64,000 nucleotides of DNA from Methanomicrobiales archaeon (GCA_015660865.1 JACTUA010000005.1:124001-188000); one strand, 5' to 3'; positions 32,057 to 40,330 are shown, counted from the first letter of the stretch. The notes: generated by a model not told the origin, from the sequence alone. A program made the numbers and translations.

Positions 32057-32707
32057 ATGCGCTCCCTCCTCATCCTCAGCGGCGGGGTGGACAGCACCAC
32101 CCTGCTGTACGATCTGCTCCACCAGGGGTACGAAGTAGAGGCCGTCACCTTCGACTACGGCCAGAAACACAAGAAAGAGATCGAGTTCGCGAGGAAGACC
32201 TGCAAGAAACTGAACGTCCCCAATTCCGTCCTGGATCTCAAAATCCTAAACGAGGTCGCCCCGTCCAGCCTGACAAGGGACTCCTGGGAGGTCCCCGAAG
32301 GGCACTACACCGAGGATTCGATGAAGCAGACCGTGGTCCCGAACAGGAACATGATCTTCCTCTCCGTTGCAGCGGCCCGGGCCATCGCGGGCGGCATCCC
32401 GCACCTCTTCTACGCGGCCCACTCGGGGGACCATGCCATCTACCCGGACTGCAGGCCGGCCTTTGTGAGCGCCATGGAGACGGCCCTGCACCTCTGCGAC
32501 TGGACCGATATCACCCTCCATGCCCCGTACCTGAACCTCACCAAGGCCGATATCGTGAAGCTGGGCACCGGGCTCGGGGTCGATTACTCCCTCACCTGGA
32601 CCTGCTACCGGGGAGAGAGACTCGCCTGCGGGTTGTGCGGCTCCTGCACGGAGCGGCTGGAGGCGTTCAGGATAGCGGGAGTGGAGGACCCGTTAACCTA
32701 TGGTTAA
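32057..32707 (+). CDS. queC: QueC, 7-cyano-7-deazaguanine (preQ0) synthase
   Basis: A 216-residue PP-loop enzyme: 'ILSGGVDSTTLLYDL' at residues 5-19, 'VPNRNMIFLSVAAARA', '[19 protein letters not shown]', and the zinc site '[22 protein letters not shown]' region near the end. It converts 7-carboxy-7-deazaguanine to preQ0, the precursor of archaeosine in tRNA. GC-rich and typical of the backbone. A second copy of its last 295 bases (32413-32707) lies at 33601-33894, beyond an MNT/HEPN pair. Confidence 0.95.
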   Translation: MRSLLILSGGVDSTTLLYDLLHQGYEVEAVTFDYGQKHKKEIEFARKTCKKLNVPNSVLDLKILNEVAPSSLTRDSWEVPEGHYTEDSMKQTVVPNRNMIFLSVAAARAIAGGIPHLFYAAHSGDHAIYPDCRPAFVSAMETALHLCDWTDITLHAPYLNLTKADIVKLGTGLGVDYSLTWTCYRGERLACGLCGSCTERLEAFRIAGVEDPLTYG

Positions 32708-32733
32708 ACTCAGGTGTTGGCCTGTTTATCGAC

Positions 32734-32766
32734 TACTAAAGAATACTAAAATATACTAAATTAGTA
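32734..32766. repeat. Three 10-base-spaced 'tactaaa' repeats and a palindrome upstream of MNT
   Basis: 'tactaaa' occurs at 32734, 32744 and 32754, one helical turn apart, and the last copy forms the palindrome 'tactaaattagta'. This suits an operator for the toxin-antitoxin pair that begins 130 bases on. Confidence 0.45.
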
Positions 32767-32897
32767 GTTCATCCGGCGTTGAATAATGTTGACTTCTTAT
32801 TCAGCATCCAATCGGAAGGTGAGTAGCTTGCGAATTCTTCTTCCGGTAATCTCAACCCTCATATAGGGCATCGCCCCAATCCTGATCTTGACCATTG

Positions 32898-33218
32898 ATG
32901 AGGAAAAATCAGATCTTCTCGGGGAAACCATCCCTTGAGGAAATCCAGGCAATACTCCGCAAGCACCTGCCGGAGCTGAGGCGGGAGTATGGGGTCAGGT
33001 CTCTGGGCATCTTCGGTTCCTATACCCGCGGGGATGCAAAGAAGGGGAGTGACCTGGATATCCTCGTCGAATTCGAGAGGATCGGGACGCTCCTCGAATA
33101 TATCCGGCTGGAGGATACCCTCACCGATCTACTGGGTGTGAAAGTCGATCTGGTGGACCGATCCACGCTGAAACCCGGCATCAAATCCCGGATCCTGCGT
33201 GAGACCATCCCTCTATGA
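32898..33218 (+). CDS. MNT-type nucleotidyltransferase antitoxin
   Basis: A 106-residue minimal nucleotidyltransferase with '[19 protein letters not shown]' (the GSxxRGxxxxxSDxD signature) followed by the third Asp region 'VKVDLVDRS'. In MNT/HEPN systems this partner AMPylates or otherwise neutralises the HEPN toxin. It overlaps the HEPN gene by four bases (ATGA). ATG 32898 is used rather than TTG 32895. Confidence 0.85.
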   Translation: MRKNQIFSGKPSLEEIQAILRKHLPELRREYGVRSLGIFGSYTRGDAKKGSDLDILVEFERIGTLLEYIRLEDTLTDLLGVKVDLVDRSTLKPGIKSRILRETIPL

Positions 33219-33580
33219 AACCCGGCAGGAGCTACCGGATTTATCTGGAAGACATGCTCCGGGCAACTGAGAAGGCGCTCTCATTCACCGAGGGAATCGA
33301 ATATCCCGCCTTTGAGAGGGACGACGAGAAGATCTTCGCCGTCACTCATGCGGTCGAGATCATCGGGGAAGCGGCAAAGCAGGTGCCGGCACAGATTAGG
33401 AACCGTTATCCGGAGATACCCTGGAAACAGATAGCAGGTATGCGGGACAAGCTCATCCACGCTTATTTCGATGTGCATACCCGCCGGCTATGGGAAACCG
33501 TCAGGGAAGACCTGCCTGGGCTCCGATCCGCCCTCATCCAGATCCTCAAGGATGAAGGAGAGGACAAACCAGACGTGTGA
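33215..33580 (+). CDS. HEPN-domain toxin (DUF86 family)
   Basis: A 121-residue all-helical protein with the RNase motif '[13 protein letters not shown]' (R-x4-H), preceded by '[20 protein letters not shown]', as in DUF86/HepT toxins. HepT-like proteins cut RNA, often tRNA or mRNA. Cotranslated with the MNT gene ahead. It is cargo between the intact QueC and a QueC fragment. Confidence 0.88.
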   Translation: MKPGRSYRIYLEDMLRATEKALSFTEGIEYPAFERDDEKIFAVTHAVEIIGEAAKQVPAQIRNRYPEIPWKQIAGMRDKLIHAYFDVHTRRLWETVREDLPGLRSALIQILKDEGEDKPDV

Positions 33581-33600
33581 CCCTTTCCCGGGTTATTGTC

Positions 33601-33894
33601 CGCGGCCCACTCGGGGGACCATGCCATCTACCCGGACTGCAGGCCGGTCTTTGTGAGCGCCATGGAGACGGCCCTCCACCTCTGCGACTGGACCGATATC
33701 ACGCTCCATGCCCCCTACCTGCACCTCACCAAGGCCGATATCGTGAAGCTGGGCACCAGGCTCGGGGTCGATTACTCCTTACCGGGACCTGCTACAGGGG
33801 AGAGGCCCTCGCCTGCGGGTTGTGCGGCTCCTGCACGGAGAGGCTGGAGGCGTTCCGGATCGCCGGGATCGAGGACCCGGTGGAGTACGGGTGA
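33601..33894 (+). pseudogene. Truncated, frameshifted copy of the queC 3' end
   Basis: 294 bases that align almost identically with 32413-32707 of queC, from '[20 protein letters not shown]' to the terminal '[10 protein letters not shown]' and stop. One base is lost around 33780 ('tactccttaccgg' versus 'tactccctcacctgg'), so the frame is broken and the zinc site cannot be translated in frame. No start is available. The high identity shows a recent duplication. Confidence 0.9.
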
Positions 33895-33899
33895 ATCCG

Positions 33900-34022
33900 A
33901 TGCCTGAAGAAAGGGATGGAGAAGAGAGCGATTGCCTCCTGGCCCTCGAACGGCTTCAGAACGAGGAGGACCTTGTCATATCATCGGATAAAATACGGAA
34001 CCAGATTATTCTCAGGGATTGA
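33900..34022 (+). CDS. Doubtful 40-residue ORF
   Basis: ATG 33900 follows the queC fragment and opens a 40-residue charged peptide ('LLALERLQNEEDLVISSDKI' and a final helix). No ribosome site is clear and the family is unknown. It may be a remnant of the material that came with the duplication, or simply chance. It is converged on by the HEPN gene on the other strand. Confidence 0.2.
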   Translation: MPEERDGEESDCLLALERLQNEEDLVISSDKIRNQIILRD

Positions 34023-34039
34023 AAGTAATCGAGAGGGAA

Positions 34040-34405
34040 TCAGCGTTTCTGTTCCGCCTCCCGCTTCTCCTGATCAGCAATAATCACCTGGATCTGGTTT
34101 TGCAGGGGCAGGAGATCCCTTTCGATGATCTCCCAGAGCACCTCGTAATCGATACGGAAGTACCCGTGGACAATGGCATCCCGGAGTCCGGCTGTCTTCC
34201 GCCATTCGACGGCAGGATACCTTGCCTTCAGGTCATCAGGAAGATTCTTGACCGCTTCGCCGATAACCTCGAAGTTCCAGACGACGGCATCCTTCCGCAT
34301 CTCATCTGATGAAAATTCCTCGAAGGACACTCCTTTCCTGAACTTCAGGATTTTGTCAGTCGCATCCTTTATATCATCGAGGAAGTGGAGCACCGTCCTA
34401 TGCAT
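34040..34405 (-). CDS. HEPN-domain toxin, second pair (HepT-like)
   Basis: A 121-residue helical protein with 'AGLRDAIVHGYFRIDYEVLW' containing R-x4-H, and 'WNFEVIGEAVKNLPDDLKARY', the DUF86/HepT family layout. Coupled to the MNT gene 34398-34685 (overlap of eight bases). It is only distantly similar to the first HEPN protein, so the two pairs are separate acquisitions. Confidence 0.87.
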   Translation of the reverse strand: MHRTVLHFLDDIKDATDKILKFRKGVSFEEFSSDEMRKDAVVWNFEVIGEAVKNLPDDLKARYPAVEWRKTAGLRDAIVHGYFRIDYEVLWEIIERDLLPLQNQIQVIIADQEKREAEQKR

Positions 34406-34685
34406 AGATGACCTCGGAGAGGATCGGTTCCCGCAGGCGGCGCTTGATGGCGTCCTTCATCACCAGGTCTACTTTCCGGCCGAAGAGGTCCTCAAGGTAG
34501 AACTTCAGGTCCATGTAGTGATCGAAGGTCTTCTCTCCCTCCCGGAACTCTATCAGAATATCCACGTCACTCTCCGGTTTCTCTTCTCCCCGCACGAAAG
34601 ATCCGAAGATTCCGATCCGTTCCACTCCGAACCGTTCCCTGATCTCCTGCTCGTGCAGCCGGAGGAGCGAGAGGGGGATTGTCAT
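34398..34685 (-). CDS. MNT-type nucleotidyltransferase antitoxin, second pair
   Basis: A 95-residue protein with 'GIFGSFVRGEEKPESDVDIL', the nucleotidyltransferase signature, and the third acidic site in 'RKVDLVMKD'. It precedes the HEPN gene and is cotranslated. Mode of action as for the first pair. Confidence 0.85.
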   Translation of the reverse strand: MTIPLSLLRLHEQEIRERFGVERIGIFGSFVRGEEKPESDVDILIEFREGEKTFDHYMDLKFYLEDLFGRKVDLVMKDAIKRRLREPILSEVIYA

Positions 34686-34752
34686 CGATCTCTGTTTTGG
34701 TTCTCCCGCTTTTTATAATTAGGGGGAGCTGCCGAAGATACCCTCAGGAGTT

Positions 34753-34989
34753 TCATACCTGAACCTCAATGACGGCGGTGAACTTCTCCTGTGAGCTAAT
34801 AGCGGCGTTGATTTCGTCGAGCATGCCGTACTCCTCGGCATTCTTCAGGTACAGATCGATGGCTTCCCGGATGTTCTCAAGGGCTTGCGATGGAGTGTCC
34901 CCGCAGCTCGTCACCTCCAGTTCAGCAGATTTTGCCACGTATGTACCCTTTTCCTCCCATATCGCAATGGTGAAATGATAGCGGGACAT
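34753..34989 (-). CDS. HicB-like antitoxin, no HicA seen
   Basis: A 78-residue protein with the HicB partial RNase H-like core: 'YHFTIAIWEEKGTYVAKSAE', 'VTSCGDTPSQALENIREAID' and a short tail. The start ATG 34989 follows 'gagaggaaaag'. HicB usually pairs with a small HicA toxin, and none is visible within several hundred bases; a solitary HicB-fold protein with another role is possible. Confidence 0.7.
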   Translation of the reverse strand: MSRYHFTIAIWEEKGTYVAKSAELEVTSCGDTPSQALENIREAIDLYLKNAEEYGMLDEINAAISSQEKFTAVIEVQV

Positions 34990-35133
34990 CTTTTCCTCTC
35001 TAATTAGTTGCATAGCCCTATGATTTTATTTTGGTATTACTCCTTTCGATTGCGAGGGCGGAGGACCCGCTTGAATGCGCAGATTCGTAACCCGCCCATA
35101 ATGTTGAATATGCCTTCATACACTGTATTCTTC

Positions 35134-35343
35134 ATGCCGCACCGGACCATCAGGATCACGGAGGAGGCATATTCCCGATTGAAGGCACTCAAATCAAACG
35201 AGAAGGAGTCCCTCTCCGATGTCATCCTGAAGTTTTACCCGAAGAAGCGGAAGCTCTCTGAGATCATTGCCACTATCAGGCCGAGCGAAGATCTCGCGGA
35301 CTCTATTGTGCAGGCCTCACGGGAGATTCGGCGATACGTCTAA
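35134..35343 (+). CDS. VapB-type antitoxin (DUF217-like), orphan
   Basis: A 69-residue protein with '[20 protein letters not shown]' and '[10 protein letters not shown]', the archaeal VapB/DUF217 ribbon-helix-helix pattern, followed by a toxin-binding tail. No VapC PIN gene follows; the next gene is on the other strand. ATG 35134 aligns with family starts. Confidence 0.72.
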   Translation: MPHRTIRITEEAYSRLKALKSNEKESLSDVILKFYPKKRKLSEIIATIRPSEDLADSIVQASREIRRYV

Positions 35344-35349
35344 AAAGGG

Positions 35350-35847
35350 TTACCCGGCCGCCGGTGTTGGTGTCGGAGTTTGCAAGCTCTTCTCCATGTC
35401 GAGGGCGATCTCCATCTCGATCTCCCTCAGTGTCGCATTCTGCGAACCGGTGAGCGACATGGTCGTGAGGTCGCAGTCGCAGGTAATCAGGGCACCGCCG
35501 GCTGACGGCACCGCTTTCACCGGGTAAGCGGTCCAGATGTCCTTGAGGCTTGCTATCCATGCTGCCTTCTTCTCGCCGGGGACGCTGGTGTTCTCGATAT
35601 ACCGGATCATCACTCCCTGCTCCTCCTTTCCTGCGACAATGATGAACCAGTGGGGCGTTGCATTGAGAAAGGCGGGATCGATGGTAAACCGGTCCATGAG
35701 GTCGTGGACGGATTCGACCGATGTGTCCTGGGAAGGACCGGGGCCTGTCCCCCTCGCCAGCTGCCCCGCCAGCATCGGCGCCATGACCAGGATGCCGAGA
35801 ACGATGAGCACGAGGATCCCGAGAACGACGATACGCTTCCTCTCCAT
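35350..35847 (-). CDS. Membrane-anchored secreted protein, paralogue A
   Basis: A 165-residue protein: one N-terminal hydrophobic helix ('IVVLGILVLIVLGILVMAPM'), then an extracellular domain with 'FTIDPAFLNATPHWFIIVAG', 'MIRYIENTSVPGEKKAAW' and 'TCDCDLTTMSLTGSQNATLR', with N-glycosylation-like sites. The C-terminus is Thr/Pro-rich. It is clearly paralogous to 37147-37671, which lies 1.3 kb away in the same orientation. Function not known; I see no domain name for it. Confidence 0.72.
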   Translation of the reverse strand: MERKRIVVLGILVLIVLGILVMAPMLAGQLARGTGPGPSQDTSVESVHDLMDRFTIDPAFLNATPHWFIIVAGKEEQGVMIRYIENTSVPGEKKAAWIASLKDIWTAYPVKAVPSAGGALITCDCDLTTMSLTGSQNATLREIEMEIALDMEKSLQTPTPTPAAG

Positions 35848-36079
35848 GCTTCTCACTTCCCCTTCTCTCCCCGCGGATGATATCCTTTTCTTCCGCCGGG
35901 ACGGTCCCTCCTCCGGGCACCCGATCGGGCACCGGAAACTGATCCCTGTTGATCCGTGCAGGAAGGAGACTCGCGGATTTCAGGGGCCGGGTGGAGCCGT
36001 TTCTCCTCTATGGGGATCTCCAGAAGTGTGCCGAAGCCCTCATCATGACTGCGGCAATACACCATAACAGAGGGATAAT

Positions 36080-36553
36080 ATGGGAAAGGATTGCGGACTG
36101 GATCTCTTCTGGGATTTTGAATTTGACGATATCACCAGCGCCAAACCTCCGGATGCGAAAGGCGTGTACATCATCAGGGTCCGGAAACCGGGTATGCCTC
36201 CCAGTGAGATTATCCGGAACCTCAAGCCTCATATCCAACGCCTGGGGTGGGAGATGGCCGGGAAGTATCTCCTTGACCGGATCGGGAGAATCGAGAAGAT
36301 CGGGGACTGTCCCATCATCTATATCGGGTCCGCCGGAACGAATCCGGGGAGCAGGCATACCCTTGCAGGACGGTACCGGGACCTCGTGAGCCGGCATACC
36401 ATCCAGTTCCCTATCTGGGCACTCCTCTACTTTGGCTGGGAACTGGACCTCGGGTGGAAGACGGATGAAAACCCGAAAGAACTGGAGAAAGATCTGAAGG
36501 AGAGATACGAGACCCGGCAGCGCCGGATCCCCCCGGCACTTGTTGTAAAATGA
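36080..36553 (+). CDS. GIY-YIG-like nuclease domain protein
   Basis: A 157-residue protein with 'DAKGVYIIRVRKPGM' and, after a longer loop, 'CPIIYIGSAGTNPG' followed by 'LAGRYRDLVSRH' where the family has the conserved Arg. This is the GIY-YIG plan (GVY and YIG). A Glu in the C-terminal helix 'NPKELEKDLKERYE' could be the metal ligand. Single gene between two paralogues and beside a dead PPOX gene; role (repair, restriction or mobile-element nuclease) is open. Confidence 0.65.
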   Translation: MGKDCGLDLFWDFEFDDITSAKPPDAKGVYIIRVRKPGMPPSEIIRNLKPHIQRLGWEMAGKYLLDRIGRIEKIGDCPIIYIGSAGTNPGSRHTLAGRYRDLVSRHTIQFPIWALLYFGWELDLGWKTDENPKELEKDLKERYETRQRRIPPALVVK

Positions 36554-36567
36554 TTCCTGAAAGGGAT

Positions 36568-36997
36568 TCAGAACCTGATCCTCGGGACCTCCCTCTCCCG
36601 GAGGTTCGCCTCCATGGTCCAGAACCAGGCCTCGCCGTGGGGGACCCGGAAGATGGCGAGCCGGGTTTCCGACGGGGCGTTCTTCATCGTGTCCTTCAGC
36701 CAGGGGCGGTCCCGGTAGAGCCGTTCCTCGAAGGCTGGGTCGGAAAGGAACTCGACCCTGCCGGCCACCCGCATCATCTTCATCCCGGGGCCGGGCGGGG
36801 TGCAGAAACAGAGCTCGGCCTGGGTTCTTCTTCAGCTGCCGGTAGATGTCCTTCGTCGAACCGGTGTGGTAGTAGAACCCGGACAAATCGGCAAACCACA
36901 TCGAGAAGGCCCGGACCCGGGGCTGGTTGCCCTAGGCAGTCCCGATGAAGGTGAGCGGGTACTCCTTCGCGAACTTGATGCAGTCCCCGAGATCCAT
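36568..36997 (-). pseudogene. Dead pyridoxamine 5'-phosphate oxidase-like flavoprotein gene
   Basis: Reading the minus strand: 'MDLGDCIKFAKEYPLTFIGT' is followed by an in-frame TAG at about 36934, then 'SMWFADLSGFYYHTGSTKD', then a frameshift near 36815, then 'MKMMRVAGRVEFLSDPAFEE' to a normal stop. Together these pieces are a PPOX/FMN-binding split-barrel protein of ~140 residues with two disabling changes. Restoring one base and the stop codon would give a full gene, so the decay is recent or is a sequence error; two defects make error less likely. Confidence 0.82.
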
Positions 36998-37146
36998 GGA
37001 AAGGATACTGATCATCTGATCCGATAAAAGTTCGGGGTGAAGGAAACAGGACCCGGGCTACCCACGACTTCCTCCGGCCGCCGTACTGAAAAAAACTTAT
37101 CAGGGAATCTCGCAGGTAAGGCAACCGGTGAGGGTGATCCTCCGGC

Positions 37147-37671
37147 TCACCCGGCCGCAGGCGTCGGCGTCGCCAGGTACTTCTCCATGTCAAGGGCGAT
37201 CTCCGTCTCGATCTCCCTCATGGTAGCGTTCTGCGAGCCGGTCAGGCTCATCGTTGAGAGGTTGCAATCGCAGGTGATTATGGTTCCCTGGGCCATGTCC
37301 ACCGCCTTCACCGGGTAAGCGGCCCAGATCCCCCTCATGGTCGATTCCCACTCGGCCTTCTTCTCCGATGCGACGCTGGTGTTCTCGATATACCGGATCA
37401 TCGCCTCCTGCTCCTTCTTCCCTGCGACGATGATAATCCAGTGGGGGGTCGCCTGGATGAAGGCTGGATCGATGGTGAACATCCCCAGGTCGCTGATGGA
37501 TTCGACCGATGTGCCGGTTCCCGCCTGGCTCTGGGGCTCCGGTTCCTGGACCGCCTGGATGCCAACGCCCGTCCCCTGGGCGACCTGCCCCTCAAACCTG
37601 AGCGCCATGAAGGCGATGCAGTACAGGAAAAAGAGCAGGATCCCGAGAATGATGATGCGCTTCCTTTCCAT
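37147..37671 (-). CDS. Membrane-anchored secreted protein, paralogue B
   Basis: A 174-residue protein with N-terminal membrane helix 'IIILGILLFFLYCIAFMALR', then an extracellular domain nearly the same as paralogue A: 'MFTIDPAFIQATPHWIIIVA', 'IRYIENTSVASEKKAEW', 'TCDCNLSTMSLTGSQNATMR'. A stretch rich in Gln/Gly/Thr not found in paralogue A sits after the helix. No domain name is known to me. Confidence 0.75.
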   Translation of the reverse strand: MERKRIIILGILLFFLYCIAFMALRFEGQVAQGTGVGIQAVQEPEPQSQAGTGTSVESISDLGMFTIDPAFIQATPHWIIIVAGKKEQEAMIRYIENTSVASEKKAEWESTMRGIWAAYPVKAVDMAQGTIITCDCNLSTMSLTGSQNATMREIETEIALDMEKYLATPTPAAG

Positions 37672-37751
37672 GGCTCCTCAAACTACCCTTCTCCTCCATG
37701 GACCAAAGCCCTTTCCTGTATATGGGGATCAGGAACAGGGTGAAAACCGAT

Positions 37752-37863
37752 GCTGCGGGCGGGAATCGAGCCCGCGATCTCCAGATATCCCAGATGATGG
37801 CGCTCCGACGTTTTCGCGAAAACCCTATGAGTCTGGCGCCCTAACCGGCTAGGCCACCGCAGC
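37752..37863 (-). tRNA. Elongator tRNA-Met (CAT) with an intron
   Basis: The minus strand folds as a tRNA: acceptor 'gctgcgg'/'ccgcagc', D-arm around 'agccggtta', anticodon stem 'ccaga'/'tctgg' with loop 'ctcata', T-arm 'gcggg'-'ctcgatt'-'cccgc'. The length (112) exceeds a mature tRNA by about 39 bases, which lie after the CAT anticodon (position 37/38), the common archaeal intron site; the intron holds a 'gttttcgcgaaaac' hairpin. Removal needs the splicing endonuclease and RtcB-type ligation. Confidence 0.85.
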
Positions 37864-38136
37864 ATATAGAAGAGGAAATCTGTTTTGATAAAGGTTCTCA
37901 TGCGGCATCCCGGTCTCCTCCGTCGGTTGCTGGAGGATAGCCGGTATCCGTCGGAATAGCGAAGAAGACGGTGGCATGCCAGGAGAAGGATCCCGGCCGG
38001 GACATGAGCAGACAGACCCGGTCCTTGTGAGATTCACCTCCGATGGCAACGGGGGATAATCCACGCCACATAGTCCAAAAGGAGAAGACTCGGAAAGGCA
38101 GCGAATTGAACGGGATAAAAAATGGAAACTGATGGT

Positions 38137-38697
38137 TCAGTAGCCGCCGCCACCGCCATAGTAGGGGACGGCGGTGGTCCTGACGGTCGTCGGCATGGTG
38201 GTCGCCGGAGCCGGAGTGGGGGTGAGGGTCACAACACCGGTGGGACTCATCACGTACCAGAGCTTGTTGAAGCCGTACCCGTTCGTGTCCCCGGGAGCCT
38301 TGTCAGCCGAGTAGTAGTAGAGGGGCCATCCCATGTACGTGGTCTGCTTTCCCCCGTCTGCACGGGTGAACTCCCCGAAGTCACTCGCCTTGAGAGGCGA
38401 GGAGACCATGACGGCAGTTGCATCGAAGGCGGGCCAGATCCCCGGGCAGGCGCCGGTGCAGGCGCTTGTCCCGGCCCTGGGGGTGTCTTTTGCAAAGTAG
38501 TAGAGCGTCATCCCGTTCGCATCAACGAGGATCTGCCCGTACTGCGGGTTCGCGACCACCTTGATGGTATCGGGCAAGGGGGTTGGCGTGACAGGGGTAG
38601 GAGCCGGGGTCGCCGGGGCCTTGGGCTGGGCGCAGCCGGCGAACAGGATCACTCCTGCAAGGAGCAGGAGGAGAACCGGATACACGATCTTCGTCAT
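38137..38697 (-). CDS. Lipoprotein with 'secreted repeat' (PF03640-type) domain
   Basis: A 186-residue exported protein: signal peptide with lipobox 'FAGC' at residues 19-22, a Pro/Thr-rich linker, then two copies of the PF03640 repeat, 'YGQILVDANGMTLYYFAKD' with 'SACTGACPGIWPAF', and 'TYMGWPLYYYSADKAPGDT' with 'GFNKLWYVMSPTG'. A Thr/Pro-rich stretch and a Gly-rich end follow. Such repeats occur in surface proteins that may bind haem or metals; function is not settled. The 37864-38136 stretch before it contains no gene I can support. Confidence 0.82.
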   Translation of the reverse strand: MTKIVYPVLLLLLAGVILFAGCAQPKAPATPAPTPVTPTPLPDTIKVVANPQYGQILVDANGMTLYYFAKDTPRAGTSACTGACPGIWPAFDATAVMVSSPLKASDFGEFTRADGGKQTTYMGWPLYYYSADKAPGDTNGYGFNKLWYVMSPTGVVTLTPTPAPATTMPTTVRTTAVPYYGGGGGY

Positions 38698-38839
38698 AGG
38701 ATCACGTCCTTGGATGTGGAATCTCGGCGTCTGTGTCTATTTATACCTATTCTCATCTTTCAGAAAACCTTCAGCTGCCAACAGGAGAGCCTTCGGGGGC
38801 TCATCTCCTGCCTGGAGAATACAAATTGGGGAAACCCGG

Positions 38840-40330
38840 TCACTTCCCCGGGTTCTTCCCCTTCGCCTTCCCGGCCATGTAGGCGTTCACCGCGGTGGTG
38901 ATGGCCACCACCTCCTTCCCACCCCGGAGAGAGGCGGCAAGGGTCTGCATCCGGGTCTCCTCCTCCCGGACGTAGCGCTCAAGGGTATCGAGGACCCCTT
39001 CGTCCTTGAGGAAGTGGGTGTGGGTATTCCCCTTCACGAACTGGGGGTGGTGCATGAGGGCGTGGTGGAGGGGTAAGGTGGTCTTCACCCCGAGGATGAC
39101 GTACTCGTAGATGGCCCGGCGCATCCGCTGGATGGCCTCGGCCCGGTTCCCGCCCCATGCCGTGAGCTTCGATATGAGCGAGTCGTAGAGGACCGGTATG
39201 GCGTAGCCCACGTGGATCCCCGAGTCGAGCCGGATCCCCGGCCCGCCAGGGGAGCGGTACCGGGTGATCTTCCCCGGGTCGGCCTGGAAGTTCTTCAGGG
39301 GGTCCTCGGCGTTGATACGGCACTCGATGGCATGGCCACGGATGGAGATATCGTCCTGGGTGAAGGGGAGGTCATGGCCGGCGGCGATAGCGATCTGCTG
39401 CTTCACGATATCGATCCCGGTGATGAACTCGGTGATGGTGTGCTCCACCTGGAGCCGGGTGTTCATCTCCATGAAGAAGTAATTCCCCCCCTGGTAGAGG
39501 AACTCCACCGTCCCGGCGTTGGTATACCCCGCCGTCTTTGCGACCCGGACCGCCGACTTCGACATCTTCTCGCGGAGCTCGGGGGTCATGATGGGGCAGG
39601 GGGCTTCCTCCACGAGCTTCTGGTGCCGGCGCTGGATGGAGCACTCGCGGTCATAGAGGTGGACCGTATGGCCGTCCGAGTCGGCAAGCACCTGGAACTC
39701 GATGTGCCGGGGGCGGACGAGGTACTTCTCGATGAAGACGGTCGCGTCCCCGAAGGCCGACTGGGCGATGCGCATCGAGCCGGAGAGGGCGGAGTCAAGC
39801 TCGGAGGGCTCGTTCACGACCTGCATCCCGATCCCCCCGCCGCCCGCCGAGGCCTTCACGATGACCGGGTAGCCGATCTCGTCGGCCACCTTCGCAGCCT
39901 TCTCCGGCGTGGTCGCCTCCTCGGTCCCGGGCAGCACCGGCACCCCCGCCTTCTTCATCATCCGCTTGGACCCGATCTTCGAGCCCATCGCCTCGATCGT
40001 CTTCCAGTGGGGGCCGATGAAGATGAGCCCCCCGGACTCCACGAGCTTCGCGAAGTGGTGGTTCTCGGCGAGGAACCCGTAGCCCGGGTGGATGGCCTGT
40101 GCCCCCGCCTTCCGTGCCACCTCCACGATCCGGTTCATGTTCAGGTAGGACTTCGAGGGGTGGGCCTCCCCGACGCAGAAGGCCTCGTCGGCGTACTTGA
40201 CATGGAGGGCGTTCTCGTCGGGCCTCGAGTAGATGGCCACGGTCTCGATCGCGAGCTCGCGGCAGGCCCGCATGACCCGGATCGCGATCTCGCCCCGGTT
40301 CGCGATGAGGATCCGCTCGAAGTCCGTCAT
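38840..40330 (-). CDS. pycA: Pyruvate carboxylase subunit A (biotin carboxylase)
   Basis: A 496-residue ATP-grasp biotin carboxylase: 'ILIANRGEIAIRVMRACREL' start, 'GYGFLAENHHFAKLVE', glycine-rich ATP loop 'KASAGGGGIGMQVV', 'FMEMNTRLQVEHTITEFITG' active-site strands. Archaeal PycA/PycB form a two-subunit pyruvate carboxylase making oxaloacetate for the incomplete TCA pathway of methanogens. It overlaps pycB by four bases (ATGA). A short C-terminal extension with 'GGKEVVAITTAVNAYMAGK' is seen. Confidence 0.95.
   Translation of the reverse strand: MTDFERILIANRGEIAIRVMRACRELAIETVAIYSRPDENALHVKYADEAFCVGEAHPSKSYLNMNRIVEVARKAGAQAIHPGYGFLAENHHFAKLVESGGLIFIGPHWKTIEAMGSKIGSKRMMKKAGVPVLPGTEEATTPEKAAKVADEIGYPVIVKASAGGGGIGMQVVNEPSELDSALSGSMRIAQSAFGDATVFIEKYLVRPRHIEFQVLADSDGHTVHLYDRECSIQRRHQKLVEEAPCPIMTPELREKMSKSAVRVAKTAGYTNAGTVEFLYQGGNYFFMEMNTRLQVEHTITEFITGIDIVKQQIAIAAGHDLPFTQDDISIRGHAIECRINAEDPLKNFQADPGKITRYRSPGGPGIRLDSGIHVGYAIPVLYDSLISKLTAWGGNRAEAIQRMRRAIYEYVILGVKTTLPLHHALMHHPQFVKGNTHTHFLKDEGVLDTLERYVREEETRMQTLAASLRGGKEVVAITTAVNAYMAGKAKGKNPGK

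Noticed and set aside
31929-32138. Short ORF across the queC start
   Set aside because: Overlaps the queC promoter and start in another frame without signals of its own.
20405-32707. Dnd plus QueC as a 7-deazaguanine DNA modification (dpd) cluster
   Set aside because: No DpdA or dpd partner is present; QueC is GC-rich backbone with its own promoter and archaeosine synthesis explains it.
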